A model generated the notes under the pieces. It ran no database searches and had not been told where the DNA came from. It was given only the letters and a program-made list of their open reading frames with translations. A DNA stretch of 64,000 bases from Neorhizobium populisoli (GTDB lineage Bacteria > Pseudomonadota > Alphaproteobacteria > Rhizobiales > Rhizobiaceae), in assembly GCF_019430945.1 (NCBI RefSeq), contig NZ_JAHYCB010000002.1, positions 62,001 through 126,000 on the forward strand, in the 5' to 3' direction. Positions within the stretch are counted from its first letter, which is position 1. Every line of letters starts with the position of its first letter. Made by a program: the position numbers and the translations under genes. Below, piece after piece: positions 53,083-63,733 of the stretch.

Positions 53083-53493
53083 GTGAGTGCTGCACCGGGG
53101 AACAAGCCTAGCTACCTGAACAAGGAAGAGTCTTTCATGTACGACCGCGAGAAGCGGTTCAAGATGGAAGACACGATGAACGCAGCTCGTATCGAGTACA
53201 CGGAAAAAGGCGTGATGAACATGGCGCAGCGCCGCTGCGACGTTCTCCGCATCTCGCAGAGCGAAGCGGTTCTCGGCATTCTCACGCAATACAATCTGCC
53301 CCAGCAGTTCTACCTCGATATCCCGGATGCCCGCATCACGAAGGTCGGTTGCCTGCTGATGCGCGCCAATTCCAACAACACGATCCAGGTTCGCTTCCTG
53401 CGCCTGCTGTCGGAAAAGGAGATGAACCGCATCTTCGTTTTCTCGACGCATCCGAACCACAAGGATCGCACGATCGATATCCGCGCCTGGTAA
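53083..53493 (+). CDS. Small conserved rhizobial protein, possibly PilZ-like
   Basis: I prefer GTG 53083, with AAAGGAGAG at 53069-53075; ATG 53065 lies before that site. The protein has 136 residues. Residues 50-136 form a beta-rich domain (RRCDVLRISQSEAVLGILTQ, YLDIPDARITKVGCLLMRAN, TIQVRFLRLLSEKEMNRIFV). The strand pattern and GCLLMR...VRFLRL spacing resemble PilZ-like domains of rhizobia, but the clear RxxxR and DxSxxG c-di-GMP motifs are not evident. I do not know its function. It is monocistronic, with a hairpin terminator after it. Confidence 0.75.
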   Translation: MSAAPGNKPSYLNKEESFMYDREKRFKMEDTMNAARIEYTEKGVMNMAQRRCDVLRISQSEAVLGILTQYNLPQQFYLDIPDARITKVGCLLMRANSNNTIQVRFLRLLSEKEMNRIFVFSTHPNHKDRTIDIRAW

Positions 53494-53517
53494 GATCGCG
53501 CTGCTTTCCAATCCGTG

Positions 53518-53559
53518 TCGCCCGAAACCATTTCTGGTCTCGGGCGATTTGCTTTTTAT
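53518..53559 (+). terminator. Terminator after the small conserved gene
   Basis: TCGCCCGAAACCA (53518-53530) pairs with TGGTCTCGGGCGA (53535-53547) with one mismatch, followed by TTTGCTTTTTATG. Confidence 0.75.
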
Positions 53560-53568
53560 GGCCCGGTA

Positions 53569-54933
53569 TTAAGCCTTCTTGGCCAGCGTCTCGGCAACAA
53601 GCGGCTTGAGTTTCACGTCCGGCAATTCGGTAAAGGCGATGTCCTCGCGGCCGAAATAGCTCTTCTGGTTGATTGCCGACCAGTCATTGCAGACGATTCT
53701 GTAGCGCTGCTTGCCTTCCGGCGCCTTCGGCGACGCATAGAGGAAATCGCCGGTGCGGGTGGCAAGCGGGATGTTGCCATCCTGGTTGCAACGGGCGAGG
53801 ATGGCGGTCAGCACCGCCGCGTCCACTTCCGAGACCATTAATTTGCCTTCGAAGCGCAGGCCGGCATTGTAGTCGAACCGTGTCACGTCGCCGGCCGGCA
53901 GACCGGTGCCGAAAGATGTGTGGCCGATGAAGCCGATATCGGCTCCGGCCTTCGCCGCCATCGCTTCCGAGCTGAAACGGGCGAGTTCGCCAAGCGTCAT
54001 GGCCTTGGAGGTTTTGGCGATAACGGCGCGCTCCTCTTCCTTCAGGTGCTTGGCAAGCACGGCCGGGATGAGATCCTTCAACACGGAAGAGGAGGGAGCC
54101 GCGCGGTCGATCTCGACGCGGGCGAGTTCTGGCGCCTTGCCGGCCGCCTTGAAGGTGGCGACCATGATTGCCGAAGACCAGGAGCCGGTATGGATATAGC
54201 GGGTCTCGCCCTGGTTATGGGTCAGCGTCAGGTGGTCATGACCGCCGATCATCAGGGTGCCATCCGGAATGATCGGTAGAATATCGCGATCCGGTACGAC
54301 ACCTGCATGGCTGAGCACGATATTGACGCCTTCGCCAGCCAGGAGCGAGGGAAGATTGGCCTTCGCCCATTCGACCGGCTTCGGGATGTCCATCATCTCG
54401 CGGGTCGGCTTCGGATAGGTGCCGAGCGCATCGGTCGCAAAAGCGGCGAGCTTCACCTTGAGGCCGCCGATTTCCATCACCTTACCGGCATCCGCATAGG
54501 GCTTGCCGGTGCGTTTGTCGGTGATGTTGCTGAGCACGGTGACGCCAAGACCACGGGCGCGTTCGACGAAATGGGCAAGATCGTTGTCGAGATCCGGCTC
54601 ATGATTGCCGATATTGACGACGGTCGGCGCAAGCTTGGCAAGGGCGCCGAGGAAAGCCCAGTCGATCTCGCCGGCGGATCGTGTGGCGACGACATTGCCG
54701 AGTTCGAAGATGTCACCGTTGATCAGGATGAGCTGCGGCACGCTGGCCGCGGCTACCTGTTTCTCGACGACGTCCAGCAATTGGCCCATGCGCTCATAAG
54801 CCGAATGCAGATCGGAGAGGATGATCGCCTGAAAGCCCTGGTCGGCAGCCATGACCGGCATTGGGACGAAGGGCACCATGGAAGCCGACGCCAGCAGGGT
54901 CAGCAGGTCGCGGCGAGTAATCTGAACGGTCAT
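53569..54933 (-). CDS. Secreted metallophosphatase of the 5'-nucleotidase / cyclic-nucleotide phosphodiesterase family
   Basis: I start at ATG 54933 (MTVQITRRDLLTLLASASMV). The RRDLL motif with a hydrophobic stretch is a Tat-type signal, cleaved near MAADQ. The metal-binding motifs of calcineurin-like phosphatases are in order: ILSDLHSAYERMG, LINGDIFELGN, NIGNHEPD, VLSHAG and IGGHDH. The C-terminal 5'-nucleotidase domain includes DVTRFDYNAGLRFEGKLMV and YASPKAPEGKQRYRIVCN. It is likely periplasmic and releases phosphate from nucleotides. It lies 84 bases downstream of edd on the same strand and may be a separate unit. Confidence 0.85.
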   Translation of the reverse strand: MTVQITRRDLLTLLASASMVPFVPMPVMAADQGFQAIILSDLHSAYERMGQLLDVVEKQVAAASVPQLILINGDIFELGNVVATRSAGEIDWAFLGALAKLAPTVVNIGNHEPDLDNDLAHFVERARGLGVTVLSNITDKRTGKPYADAGKVMEIGGLKVKLAAFATDALGTYPKPTREMMDIPKPVEWAKANLPSLLAGEGVNIVLSHAGVVPDRDILPIIPDGTLMIGGHDHLTLTHNQGETRYIHTGSWSSAIMVATFKAAGKAPELARVEIDRAAPSSSVLKDLIPAVLAKHLKEEERAVIAKTSKAMTLGELARFSSEAMAAKAGADIGFIGHTSFGTGLPAGDVTRFDYNAGLRFEGKLMVSEVDAAVLTAILARCNQDGNIPLATRTGDFLYASPKAPEGKQRYRIVCNDWSAINQKSYFGREDIAFTELPDVKLKPLVAETLAKKA

Positions 54934-55017
54934 CGGTACGTCTCCCAAGCAATGTGTTCGCTTGGGAGTTTCTTAGAAATCGCTGAAGACAACCGTGTGA
55001 CGCGTGCTGCCGGCCGA

Positions 55018-56835
<1,818 letters not shown>

Positions 56836-56853
56836 GTCATGTCCTCTTTTCAT

Positions 56854-56906
56854 CGATCCCGGCCTGGGAGCGGCCAGGGTGATGAAGCCCTGACCAACCG
56901 GGATCG
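56854..56906 (-). promoter_or_regulatory. Long hairpin between pgl and edd
   Basis: CGATCCCGG (56854-56862) pairs perfectly with CCGGGATCG (56898-56906). An inner CAGGG/CCCTG stem is possible. It lies in the pgl-edd gap, close to the edd ribosome site, and could be an mRNA processing or attenuation element. Confidence 0.5.
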
Positions 56907-56930
56907 CTGTCGTTGCAAATTCGGGAGCGC

Positions 56931-57629
56931 TTAAGGCGCCCAGTAGATATCGACGATCGATACGGAGCGGGTCAGCACGGCGCGGATCGGCATTTCGGAC
57001 TCGTCGGAGCCTGAATTTGCCTGTTGCAGCACGTCCTTCTTGCCCTGGCCTTCGATATGCAGCGCCAGGAAGCGGGCGTCCGCAAGGCTGGCGAAGGAGA
57101 AGGTCAGGCGTTCTTCGCCGGCGCCTTCCGCCTGCATGGTCAGGATGCCGCGCGGACCGGAAAGGTCGAGCGCCTGATCTAGATTGTTGCCGCGCGGGAA
57201 GAACGAGGCGGTATGACCGTCACCACCCATGCCGAGGATCGCCACATCGAACGGATTGCCGATGCCGGCAGTCTCTTCCGTCGCCTTCACGGCGGCATCC
57301 TCGATCGAGGCCACGTCATAATAGAGCGGAATGAACTTGGCGGCTGCGGCCTTGTCCTTCAGCAGATGCGTTGCCACCAGCTTGTGGTTGGAGCGATCGC
57401 TGTCGGCCGGCACGAAACGTTCGTCGACCAGCGTCACCGTCACCTTGGCCCAGTCGATATCCCGCGTCGAAAGCGTCTCGAAGAAACGCTTCGGCGTCGA
57501 GCCGCCGGAGACCGCGATCGAGGCTGTGCCCCGGTCGCGGATTGCGGCTGCGAGGCGTGCCGCAACCTCGTCCGCCAAGGTGGCGGCGAGGGCTGCGGCA
57601 TCCGGAAATTCATGCATATGCGCAGTCAT
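56931..57629 (-). CDS. pgl: 6-phosphogluconolactonase
   Basis: Pgl hydrolyses 6-phosphogluconolactone. The 232-residue protein has the DevB/Pgl family motifs: [48 protein letters not shown] and [19 protein letters not shown]. It follows zwf by 20 bases and precedes edd, so zwf-pgl-edd form an operon for glucose-6-phosphate breakdown. Confidence 0.96.
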   Translation of the reverse strand: MTAHMHEFPDAAALAATLADEVAARLAAAIRDRGTASIAVSGGSTPKRFFETLSTRDIDWAKVTVTLVDERFVPADSDRSNHKLVATHLLKDKAAAAKFIPLYYDVASIEDAAVKATEETAGIGNPFDVAILGMGGDGHTASFFPRGNNLDQALDLSGPRGILTMQAEGAGEERLTFSFASLADARFLALHIEGQGKKDVLQQANSGSDESEMPIRAVLTRSVSIVDIYWAP

Positions 57630-57649
57630 TGCGGTTGCCTCGTTCCGGT

Positions 57650-59122
57650 TCAGCCTTCATGCCAGGTGCGGCCGTCACGCTCGATCAGCGCGATAGCCTG
57701 GCTCGGACCCCAGGTGCCGGCGGTATAACCCTGCACCTGTTGGCCCGTGGCTTCCCAGCCCTTGAGGATCGGATCGACCCAGCGCCATGCGGCTTCCACT
57801 TCGTCGCGGCGCATGAACAGTGTCTGGTTGGAGCGGATCGTGTCCGTCAGCAGGCGCTCATAGGCATCCGGGTTACGAACCGAGAAGGATTCCGCAAAGC
57901 TCATGTCGAGCGAGACTTCGCGCAGGCGCATGCCGCCCGGACCGGGATCCTTGATCATCAGCGACTGCTTGACGCCTTCGTCCGGCTGCAGGCGGATGAT
58001 AAGCTGGTTGGCAGCGATACGGCCGGCAGTTGAATCGAAGATGTTGTGCGGGATCGGCTTGAAGGTGATGACGATTTCCGAAACGCGGTTCGCCAGGCGC
58101 TTGCCGGTGCGGATGTAGAAAGGCACGCCCGCCCAGCGCCAGTTGCCGATCTCGGCCTTGATGGCGACGAAGGTTTCGGTGTTGGAAACGCCGCCTTCCA
58201 GCTCTTCCAGGTAACCCTTGACCGGGCCGCCCGCGGAAGCACCGGCGCGATACTGGCCGCGCACCGTCATCTGCTCGACATTGGATTCGTTGATCGGCTT
58301 CAGTGCCCGCAGAACCTTCAGCTTCTCGTCGCGTACCGCTTCGGAGAACATTGAGGAGGGCACTTCCATCGCGACAAGGCAGAGGAGTTGCAGGATATGG
58401 TTCTGCACCATGTCGCGCAGCGCGCCGGCCGTGTCGTAATAACCGGCGCGGCCTTCGAGGCCAACGGCTTCAGCGACCGTGATCTGCACGTGGTCGATAT
58501 GCTGGGCGTTCCACAGCGGCTCATAGAGGGCGTTGGCGAAGCGCAGCGCCATCAGGTTCTGCACCGTCTCCTTGCCGAGATAGTGGTCGATACGGAAGAT
58601 CTGTTCTTCGTTGAACGCCTTGCCGATCGTGTCGTTGAGCTGCAGCGCCGACGCAAGATCGCGGCCGATCGGCTTCTCGACGACGATGCGAGTCTGCTTG
58701 GTGATCAGCTTGTGATCGCGGATCTTTTCCGAGATGGGGCCGAAAATGCCCGGAGCGACAGCAAGATAGAACACGCGAATGCGGTCCTTGCCATCGTCGA
58801 GCAGCTTCTTGAGCTCGGCCCAGCCGCCTTCCGCCTTCGCGTCGACGGAAACGTAATAGAGCCGCTGGCAGAATTTCTGGACTTCCGCCTCGTCATATTC
58901 GCCCTTCTTCAGATGCTCCTTGAGAGCATCCTGAGCGAATTTGCGGTAATCCTCGTGGGACAGCGCACTACGGGAGGCGCCGATAATGCGGGTCGGGTCG
59001 GTAAACTGACCTTCGATCTGGCGGTGGTAGAGCGCCGGCAAAAGCTTGCGTTCCGCAAGGTCGCCGGTACCGCCGAACACGACACAATCAAAAGGCTCAA
59101 CTGGGATGATCTGGGCGCTCAT
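57650..59122 (-). CDS. zwf: Glucose-6-phosphate 1-dehydrogenase
   Basis: Zwf oxidises glucose-6-phosphate with NADP. I start at ATG 59122 (MSAQIIPVEPFDCVVFGGTG), giving 490 residues, the usual size. The NADP loop is VVFGGTGDLAERKLLPALYH. The active-site block is EEQIFRIDHYLGKETVQNLM then ALRFANALYEPLWN. It is the first gene of zwf-pgl-edd. A terminator for the upstream gene lies about 50 bases before it, so its promoter must lie in the bases just upstream of the start. Confidence 0.97.
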   Translation of the reverse strand: MSAQIIPVEPFDCVVFGGTGDLAERKLLPALYHRQIEGQFTDPTRIIGASRSALSHEDYRKFAQDALKEHLKKGEYDEAEVQKFCQRLYYVSVDAKAEGGWAELKKLLDDGKDRIRVFYLAVAPGIFGPISEKIRDHKLITKQTRIVVEKPIGRDLASALQLNDTIGKAFNEEQIFRIDHYLGKETVQNLMALRFANALYEPLWNAQHIDHVQITVAEAVGLEGRAGYYDTAGALRDMVQNHILQLLCLVAMEVPSSMFSEAVRDEKLKVLRALKPINESNVEQMTVRGQYRAGASAGGPVKGYLEELEGGVSNTETFVAIKAEIGNWRWAGVPFYIRTGKRLANRVSEIVITFKPIPHNIFDSTAGRIAANQLIIRLQPDEGVKQSLMIKDPGPGGMRLREVSLDMSFAESFSVRNPDAYERLLTDTIRSNQTLFMRRDEVEAAWRWVDPILKGWEATGQQVQGYTAGTWGPSQAIALIERDGRTWHEG

Positions 59123-59173
59123 CGCTGTTCTTTCGTCCTGCATGGTTAGGGGCACACTTATTCTAATCGATTT

Positions 59174-59204
59174 AAAAACGCTAGCCCGAAATGGCTTCCG
59201 GGCT
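59174..59204 (-). terminator. Minus-strand terminator between the PuuB-like gene and zwf
   Basis: AGCCCG (59183-59188) pairs with CGGGCT (59199-59204). On the minus strand it is followed by a T run (AAAAA at 59174-59178 on the plus strand). Confidence 0.75.
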
Positions 59205-59224
59205 GTACTAATGTCGCTGGCTTG

Positions 59225-60526
59225 TCAGAGCCTGTCGCGCAGCGCAAACCACGTGAGAGCCAGGAAAAGCAGCGGCGTTCGCATTCGGCGCCCGCCGGGG
59301 AAGGCGGGAATTTTGAGGGCAGCAAGATGATCGAGATCGGTCGCCTTGCCGGTGACCATATCAGCATAAAGCTTGCCGCAGTAATTTGACAGCATCACGC
59401 CATGACCGGAAAATCCTCCGATCGACGTCACGCCGGGCATCACTTCCCGCACGAAAGGCTGCCGCGGCATGGTGATTCCGACGTTTCCACCCCATGCGTG
59501 GGTGATTTCCACGTTCTTGAGGGCCGGATAGGTGGCAACGATCTGCTGCCGGATGGCGTTAGCGGTATCTGCCGGATTTTTCGACGAATAGACCTCGCGG
59601 CCACCGAACAGCAGCCTGTTGTCGCGGCTTTTGCGGAAATAACGCACCACGAAGCGCGAATCACATGCCGCTTCGCCGCCCGGAATGACGGATGGAAAAT
59701 CGTCGAGCGGCGCGGTTGCTGCAATGAACGAACCGATCGGCATGACATGCGCCGAGGTGACCGGTTCGAGATCACCGATATAGGCATTGGTGGCGATCAG
59801 CACCCGGTCGGCGGTGAGCGTTCCTTTCTGCGTCTTCACCAGGATCTTGCCACCAGGACCGTTTCTGGTTTTCTCGATGCCGCTCGCCCGGGTCATCTCG
59901 AAGATCTGCGCGCCGGCTTCGTTTGCGACCCTTGCCAGGCCGACCAGCAATTTTAGCGGATGAATATGGCCGGTGCCGGTATCCCGCACGCCGCAATAAT
60001 AATCGCCGGTGCCGAGCCGTTCGGCGGTTTCCCGCTTGTCCATGAAGGATACGTGCGGATAGCCATAGCGCGCCGCCGCGATCTCGGCATTCGCCTGATA
60101 TTCCTTATCGTGTCCCGGCTTGTGGGAAACGTTCATCTGGCCCGGCATGTAATCCATGTCGATGCCGTGGCTTTCGGAAAACTGCATCAGGTGCCGTTTG
60201 GCATCTTCCGCCATGTCGAACAGGGTTTTCGACCGCTCGTAGCCGATCTGCTGCTCGAGTTCTTCCGGCCACCAGCGCTGCCCGGTGCCGAGCTGTCCGC
60301 CATTGCGGCCGGATGCACCGTCGCCGAAGCGGCCGGCCTCGATCAGTGCGACCGAGACACCGGCTTTGGCAAGGTTATAGGCCGCCTGCAGGCCGGTATA
60401 ACCGCCGCCGATGATCGCCACATCGACAGTCTTCGAACCGTCGAGCACCGGATAGGCTGGTCGCTCGCCGACCGTTGCCTGATACCAGGAAATCCCCGGC
60501 GCGATCGGGCTTTGCCACGCATCCAT
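59225..60526 (-). CDS. FAD-dependent amine oxidoreductase (PuuB/OrdL-like)
   Basis: The 433-residue protein is a DAO-family flavoprotein. It begins SPIAPGISWYQATVGERPAY, with the FAD motif VAIIGGGYTGLQAAYNLAKA near 35-54 and ASGRNGGQLGTGQRWW, the site near the flavin in PuuB-type enzymes. The end has SIGGFSGHGVMLSNYCGKLY. PuuB oxidises gamma-glutamylputrescine. It lies ten bases after a glutamine-synthetase-like gene, matching the puuA-puuB pairing. Exact substrate cannot be fixed by sequence. Confidence 0.85.
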   Translation of the reverse strand: MDAWQSPIAPGISWYQATVGERPAYPVLDGSKTVDVAIIGGGYTGLQAAYNLAKAGVSVALIEAGRFGDGASGRNGGQLGTGQRWWPEELEQQIGYERSKTLFDMAEDAKRHLMQFSESHGIDMDYMPGQMNVSHKPGHDKEYQANAEIAAARYGYPHVSFMDKRETAERLGTGDYYCGVRDTGTGHIHPLKLLVGLARVANEAGAQIFEMTRASGIEKTRNGPGGKILVKTQKGTLTADRVLIATNAYIGDLEPVTSAHVMPIGSFIAATAPLDDFPSVIPGGEAACDSRFVVRYFRKSRDNRLLFGGREVYSSKNPADTANAIRQQIVATYPALKNVEITHAWGGNVGITMPRQPFVREVMPGVTSIGGFSGHGVMLSNYCGKLYADMVTGKATDLDHLAALKIPAFPGGRRMRTPLLFLALTWFALRDRL

Positions 60527-60536
60527 GGATCGGCCC

Positions 60537-61976
60537 TCACACGTTGAGGAGCAGGAATTCGCGCTCCCAGGGGCTGATCACCTGCATGAAGGTCTCGAAC
60601 TCGCCGCGCTTGACGCCGGCATAAAGGCCAATGAACTCCGCGCTCAGCACGCTCGCCAGTGCCGGGTCGGATTCCAAAAGCGAGAGGGCTTCCAAAAGGC
60701 CGCGCGGCAGCTCGATGTCGCCATCATTGGCAGTGTCTTCCGTCGGCGGCGTGGGGGTGAGCCCGTTCATGATGCCAAGCAGACCGCAGCCAAGCGAGGC
60801 CGCAAGCGCCAGATAAGGGTTTGCGTCCGAGCTCGGCAGCCGGTTTTCGACACGTCGGGCATTGGCATCCGAGATCGGGATGCGGAACGCGGTCGTGCGG
60901 TTGTCGTAACCCCAGGCGGTGTTGACCGGCGCGGACATGTCCGGCGTCAGGCGACGGTAGGAATTCACATAGGGCGCCATCATGACCAGCGTCTTCGGAA
61001 TGAAGTTCTGCATGCCGCCGATGAACTGGAAGAATTCCTTGGAGGCCGAGCCGTCCGGGTTGGAGAAGACGTTCTTGCCGGTCTTGATATCCACCACCGA
61101 TTGGTGGATGTGCATGGCCGAACCCGCCTGGCCCTGCATCGGCTTGGCCATGAACGTGGCATAGATGCCGTGTTTCATCGCCGCCTCGCGGATCGTCCTC
61201 TTGAACATGAAGACCTGGTCGGCAAGCTCGATCGGATCGCCATGTCGCAGGTTGATTTCGAGCTGCGCCGGACCTTCTTCATGGATCAGCGTGTCGATTT
61301 CGAGGCCCTGCTTTTCGGAGAAATGGTAGATATCATCGATCAGCTCGTCGAACTCGTTGATGCCGGCGATCGAATAGCCCTGGCCGCTGAGTATGGAACG
61401 GCCGGAACGGCCCTTCGGCGGATGCAGCGGATAGTCCGGGTCGTCGTTCTTGGCGACGAGGTAGAATTCGATTTCGGGTGCCACGACTGGCTTCCAGCCG
61501 CGCTCCTCGTAGAGATTGACGACGTTCTTCAGCACGTTACGCGGCGTATAGGGCACGGACTTGCCGTCGGTATCGACGATATCGCAGATGACCTGCGCGG
61601 TCGGATCGGTTTCCCAGGGCACGACGGAAAGCGTCGAAAGGTCCGGTACCAGCTTCAGGTCGCTGTCGCGCGGCTCGTAGCGGAAACTGCCGGTTTCATC
61701 GGGATATTCGCCGGAAATTGTATGGCGATAGACAGCGGACGGCAGCGCCAGGGACGTGTTCGACGTGAATTTCGACGAAGGCATCATCTTGCCGCGCGGC
61801 ACGCCGGCGAGGTCGGGCGTGATGCATTCGATATCCTCGATGCCACGCGCCCGCAACCATGCCGCGGCCTCCTTCCAGTCCGCCACGCCTCGAAGCGAGG
61901 TCAACGTTGGCTGAGCAACGGCTGCTTTCGCGACCGTGCCGACTTTGGGAGTGGGGTTGGCTTTTTTGGGCGGCAT
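60537..61976 (-). CDS. Glutamine-synthetase-family ligase (PuuA-like)
   Basis: The 479-residue protein has the GS fold: PEIEFYLVAKNDD with catalytic Glu, EEGPAQLEINLRHGDPIELA, FMAKPMQGQAGSAMHIHQSV and AFRIPISDANARRVENRLPS. It lacks the adenylylation-loop features of GlnA and fits gamma-glutamylputrescine synthetase or similar gamma-glutamyl-amine ligases. The N-terminal 25 residues (Lys/Pro/Ala-rich) are an extension. It is transcribed divergently from the flavoprotein at 62102 and leads the puuA-puuB-like pair. Confidence 0.88.
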   Translation of the reverse strand: MPPKKANPTPKVGTVAKAAVAQPTLTSLRGVADWKEAAAWLRARGIEDIECITPDLAGVPRGKMMPSSKFTSNTSLALPSAVYRHTISGEYPDETGSFRYEPRDSDLKLVPDLSTLSVVPWETDPTAQVICDIVDTDGKSVPYTPRNVLKNVVNLYEERGWKPVVAPEIEFYLVAKNDDPDYPLHPPKGRSGRSILSGQGYSIAGINEFDELIDDIYHFSEKQGLEIDTLIHEEGPAQLEINLRHGDPIELADQVFMFKRTIREAAMKHGIYATFMAKPMQGQAGSAMHIHQSVVDIKTGKNVFSNPDGSASKEFFQFIGGMQNFIPKTLVMMAPYVNSYRRLTPDMSAPVNTAWGYDNRTTAFRIPISDANARRVENRLPSSDANPYLALAASLGCGLLGIMNGLTPTPPTEDTANDGDIELPRGLLEALSLLESDPALASVLSAEFIGLYAGVKRGEFETFMQVISPWEREFLLLNV

Positions 61977-62101
61977 GACACACCGGTGTGAGGTTGATCG
62001 AAGTTCCCATCATAACCACGGATTGGCAATTGGCGAGGGGGCAGCATTGACTTTGGAACAACTATGGCGAAGAGCGGAGCCGACAACCTAAGGAGCAGCA
62101 A

Positions 62102-63283
62102 TTGGCGCGCAAATTCGATGTGGTGATCCTTGGCGCCGGTGCGGCGGGCATGATGTGCGCCATCCGGGCCGGTGCCCGCGGCCGCTCCGTGCTCGTCATC
62201 GACCATGCCAAGGCGCCGGGCGAAAAGATCCGCATCTCCGGCGGTGGGCGCTGCAATTTCACCAATATCCATGCCGGGCCGAAGAACTACCTCTCCGCCA
62301 ATCCGCATTTCGCCAAGTCGGCGCTTGCCCGCTACACCCCGCGCGATTTCCTTGATCTGGTCGAGCGTCACCGCATCGCCTGGCACGAAAAGACGCTCGG
62401 CCAGCTTTTCTGCGACGACAGCGCCAAGGACATCATCCAGATGCTGCTGTCGGAGATGAAGGCAGCCGGTGCCGCGCTCGAATTGCAGAAGCAGATCACC
62501 TCGGTGGAGAAAACGCCGAATGGTTTTCGCATCGGCACATCGGATGGCCCGATCGAAGCCGGCTCGCTGGTCGTTGCGACCGGCGGCAAATCGATCCCGA
62601 AAATGGGAGCGACAGGTCTCGCTTACGATATCGCCAAACAGTTCGGCCTGAAGATGGTTGAAACCCGGCCTGGACTGGTGCCGCTGACGCTCGATCCGAA
62701 CACGCTCGAAAAACTCTCGCCACTCTCCGGTATCGGCGTTCCCGCAGAGCTTCGTCACGGCAAGACGGCGTTCCGAGAAGCGCTGCTCTTTACCCATCGT
62801 GGATTGAGCGGCCCTTCGATCCTGCAGATTTCCTCCTATTGGCGGGAAGGGGATGACGTCACCCTCGTCATCGAACCGGATCTCGACATTGCCGCCGTCC
62901 TGAAGGCAGCCCGCAAGGCGAACGGCAAACAGGCGGCCCAGACGGCGCTGGCCGAGGTGCTGCCAAAGCGGCTCGCGCAGTTCTTCGTCGAGGCTCGCGG
63001 CATCTCCAGCCATCTTGCCGATCTGTCGGACAAGGCGATCGACGGATTGGTCGCCTCCATCCAGAACTGGACGATCCGCCCTGCCGGTTCAGAAGGTTAT
63101 CGTACGGCGGAAGTGACGCTTGGCGGCATCGATACATCGGATCTGGATTCAAAGACCATGCAGGCCAAGGCGGTGCCAGGTCTCCACTTCATCGGTGAAT
63201 GCGTCGATGTTACCGGCTGGCTCGGCGGCTACAATTTCCAGTGGGCATGGGCTTCGGGCCATGTTTGCGGGGAAGCATTGTAA
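62102..63283 (+). CDS. HI0933/YhiN-family flavoprotein
   Basis: The start is TTG 62102 (MARKFDVVILGAGAAGMMCA) after AAGGAG. The FAD motif VVILGAGAAGMMCAIRAG is followed by APGEKIRISGGGRCNFTNIH, the hallmark of this family. The C-terminal part has FTHRGLSGPSILQISSYW and FIGECVDVTGWLGGYNFQWA. Length 393 is normal. The family includes BaiN, a bile-acid reductase, but the usual role is unknown. It stands alone between divergent glutamine-synthetase-like and chemoreceptor genes. Confidence 0.9.
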   Translation: MARKFDVVILGAGAAGMMCAIRAGARGRSVLVIDHAKAPGEKIRISGGGRCNFTNIHAGPKNYLSANPHFAKSALARYTPRDFLDLVERHRIAWHEKTLGQLFCDDSAKDIIQMLLSEMKAAGAALELQKQITSVEKTPNGFRIGTSDGPIEAGSLVVATGGKSIPKMGATGLAYDIAKQFGLKMVETRPGLVPLTLDPNTLEKLSPLSGIGVPAELRHGKTAFREALLFTHRGLSGPSILQISSYWREGDDVTLVIEPDLDIAAVLKAARKANGKQAAQTALAEVLPKRLAQFFVEARGISSHLADLSDKAIDGLVASIQNWTIRPAGSEGYRTAEVTLGGIDTSDLDSKTMQAKAVPGLHFIGECVDVTGWLGGYNFQWAWASGHVCGEAL

Positions 63284-63423
63284 TACCGATTGATTCAGCA
63301 CTTCTTAATGTGCGTGGCGGATGCTGCCTTATTGCCGGCCCGTTCTTGTGTTTCAACGTCGGCATGCGCTTCCTGCCGGGTCGCGGTGGGACGCCAACAA
63401 TCGTTGTCTGGGGTTCGTAAAAC

Positions 63424-63561
63424 ATGCAAAAAACCCGTCGTGCTCGTGCCATCGCCATCGCTCTCGTCAAGGACGACGCAAAACTGAGGCGGCTGCGCTT
63501 CCTGGCCATCACGATCGGCGCAACGGCTACCCTTCTGGCACTGCCCGCCCTGTTTCATTGA
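63424..63561 (+). CDS. Possible small membrane protein (45 residues)
   Basis: ATG 63424 opens a 45-codon frame with a basic N terminus (MQKTRRARAIAIALVKDDAK) and one hydrophobic helix (FLAITIGATATLLALPALF). The ribosome site is weak. The composition is that of a small inner-membrane protein. The 140 bases between the flavoprotein and this frame show nothing else. It may be real, but a chance frame is possible. Confidence 0.4.
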   Translation: MQKTRRARAIAIALVKDDAKLRRLRFLAITIGATATLLALPALFH

Positions 63562-63592
63562 TCGCCAATACGGTATCTGCAGCGAGCGGCTG

Positions 63593-63613
63593 AAGGCCTG
63601 ATTTCGGGCCTTT
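63593..63613 (+). terminator. Weak terminator-like hairpin
   Basis: AAGGCC (63593-63598) pairs with GGCCTT (63607-63612), followed by only one or two more T. Confidence 0.4.
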
Positions 63614-63733
63614 GCAAACGGCGCCCGCAACTGTCGGACGGCACTGCAACTCTCGATTAAATGCAGATTTAGTGAATTTTTACATATATCGCTAATATTG
63701 GATCGATTACCTGGCGAATTGGGGAACCGGTCC

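Noticed and set aside
60525..61991. 488-codon plus-strand frame opposite the glutamine-synthetase-like gene
   Set aside because: Mirror frame of a well-supported gene, with Arg/His/Asp-rich translation typical of shadows.
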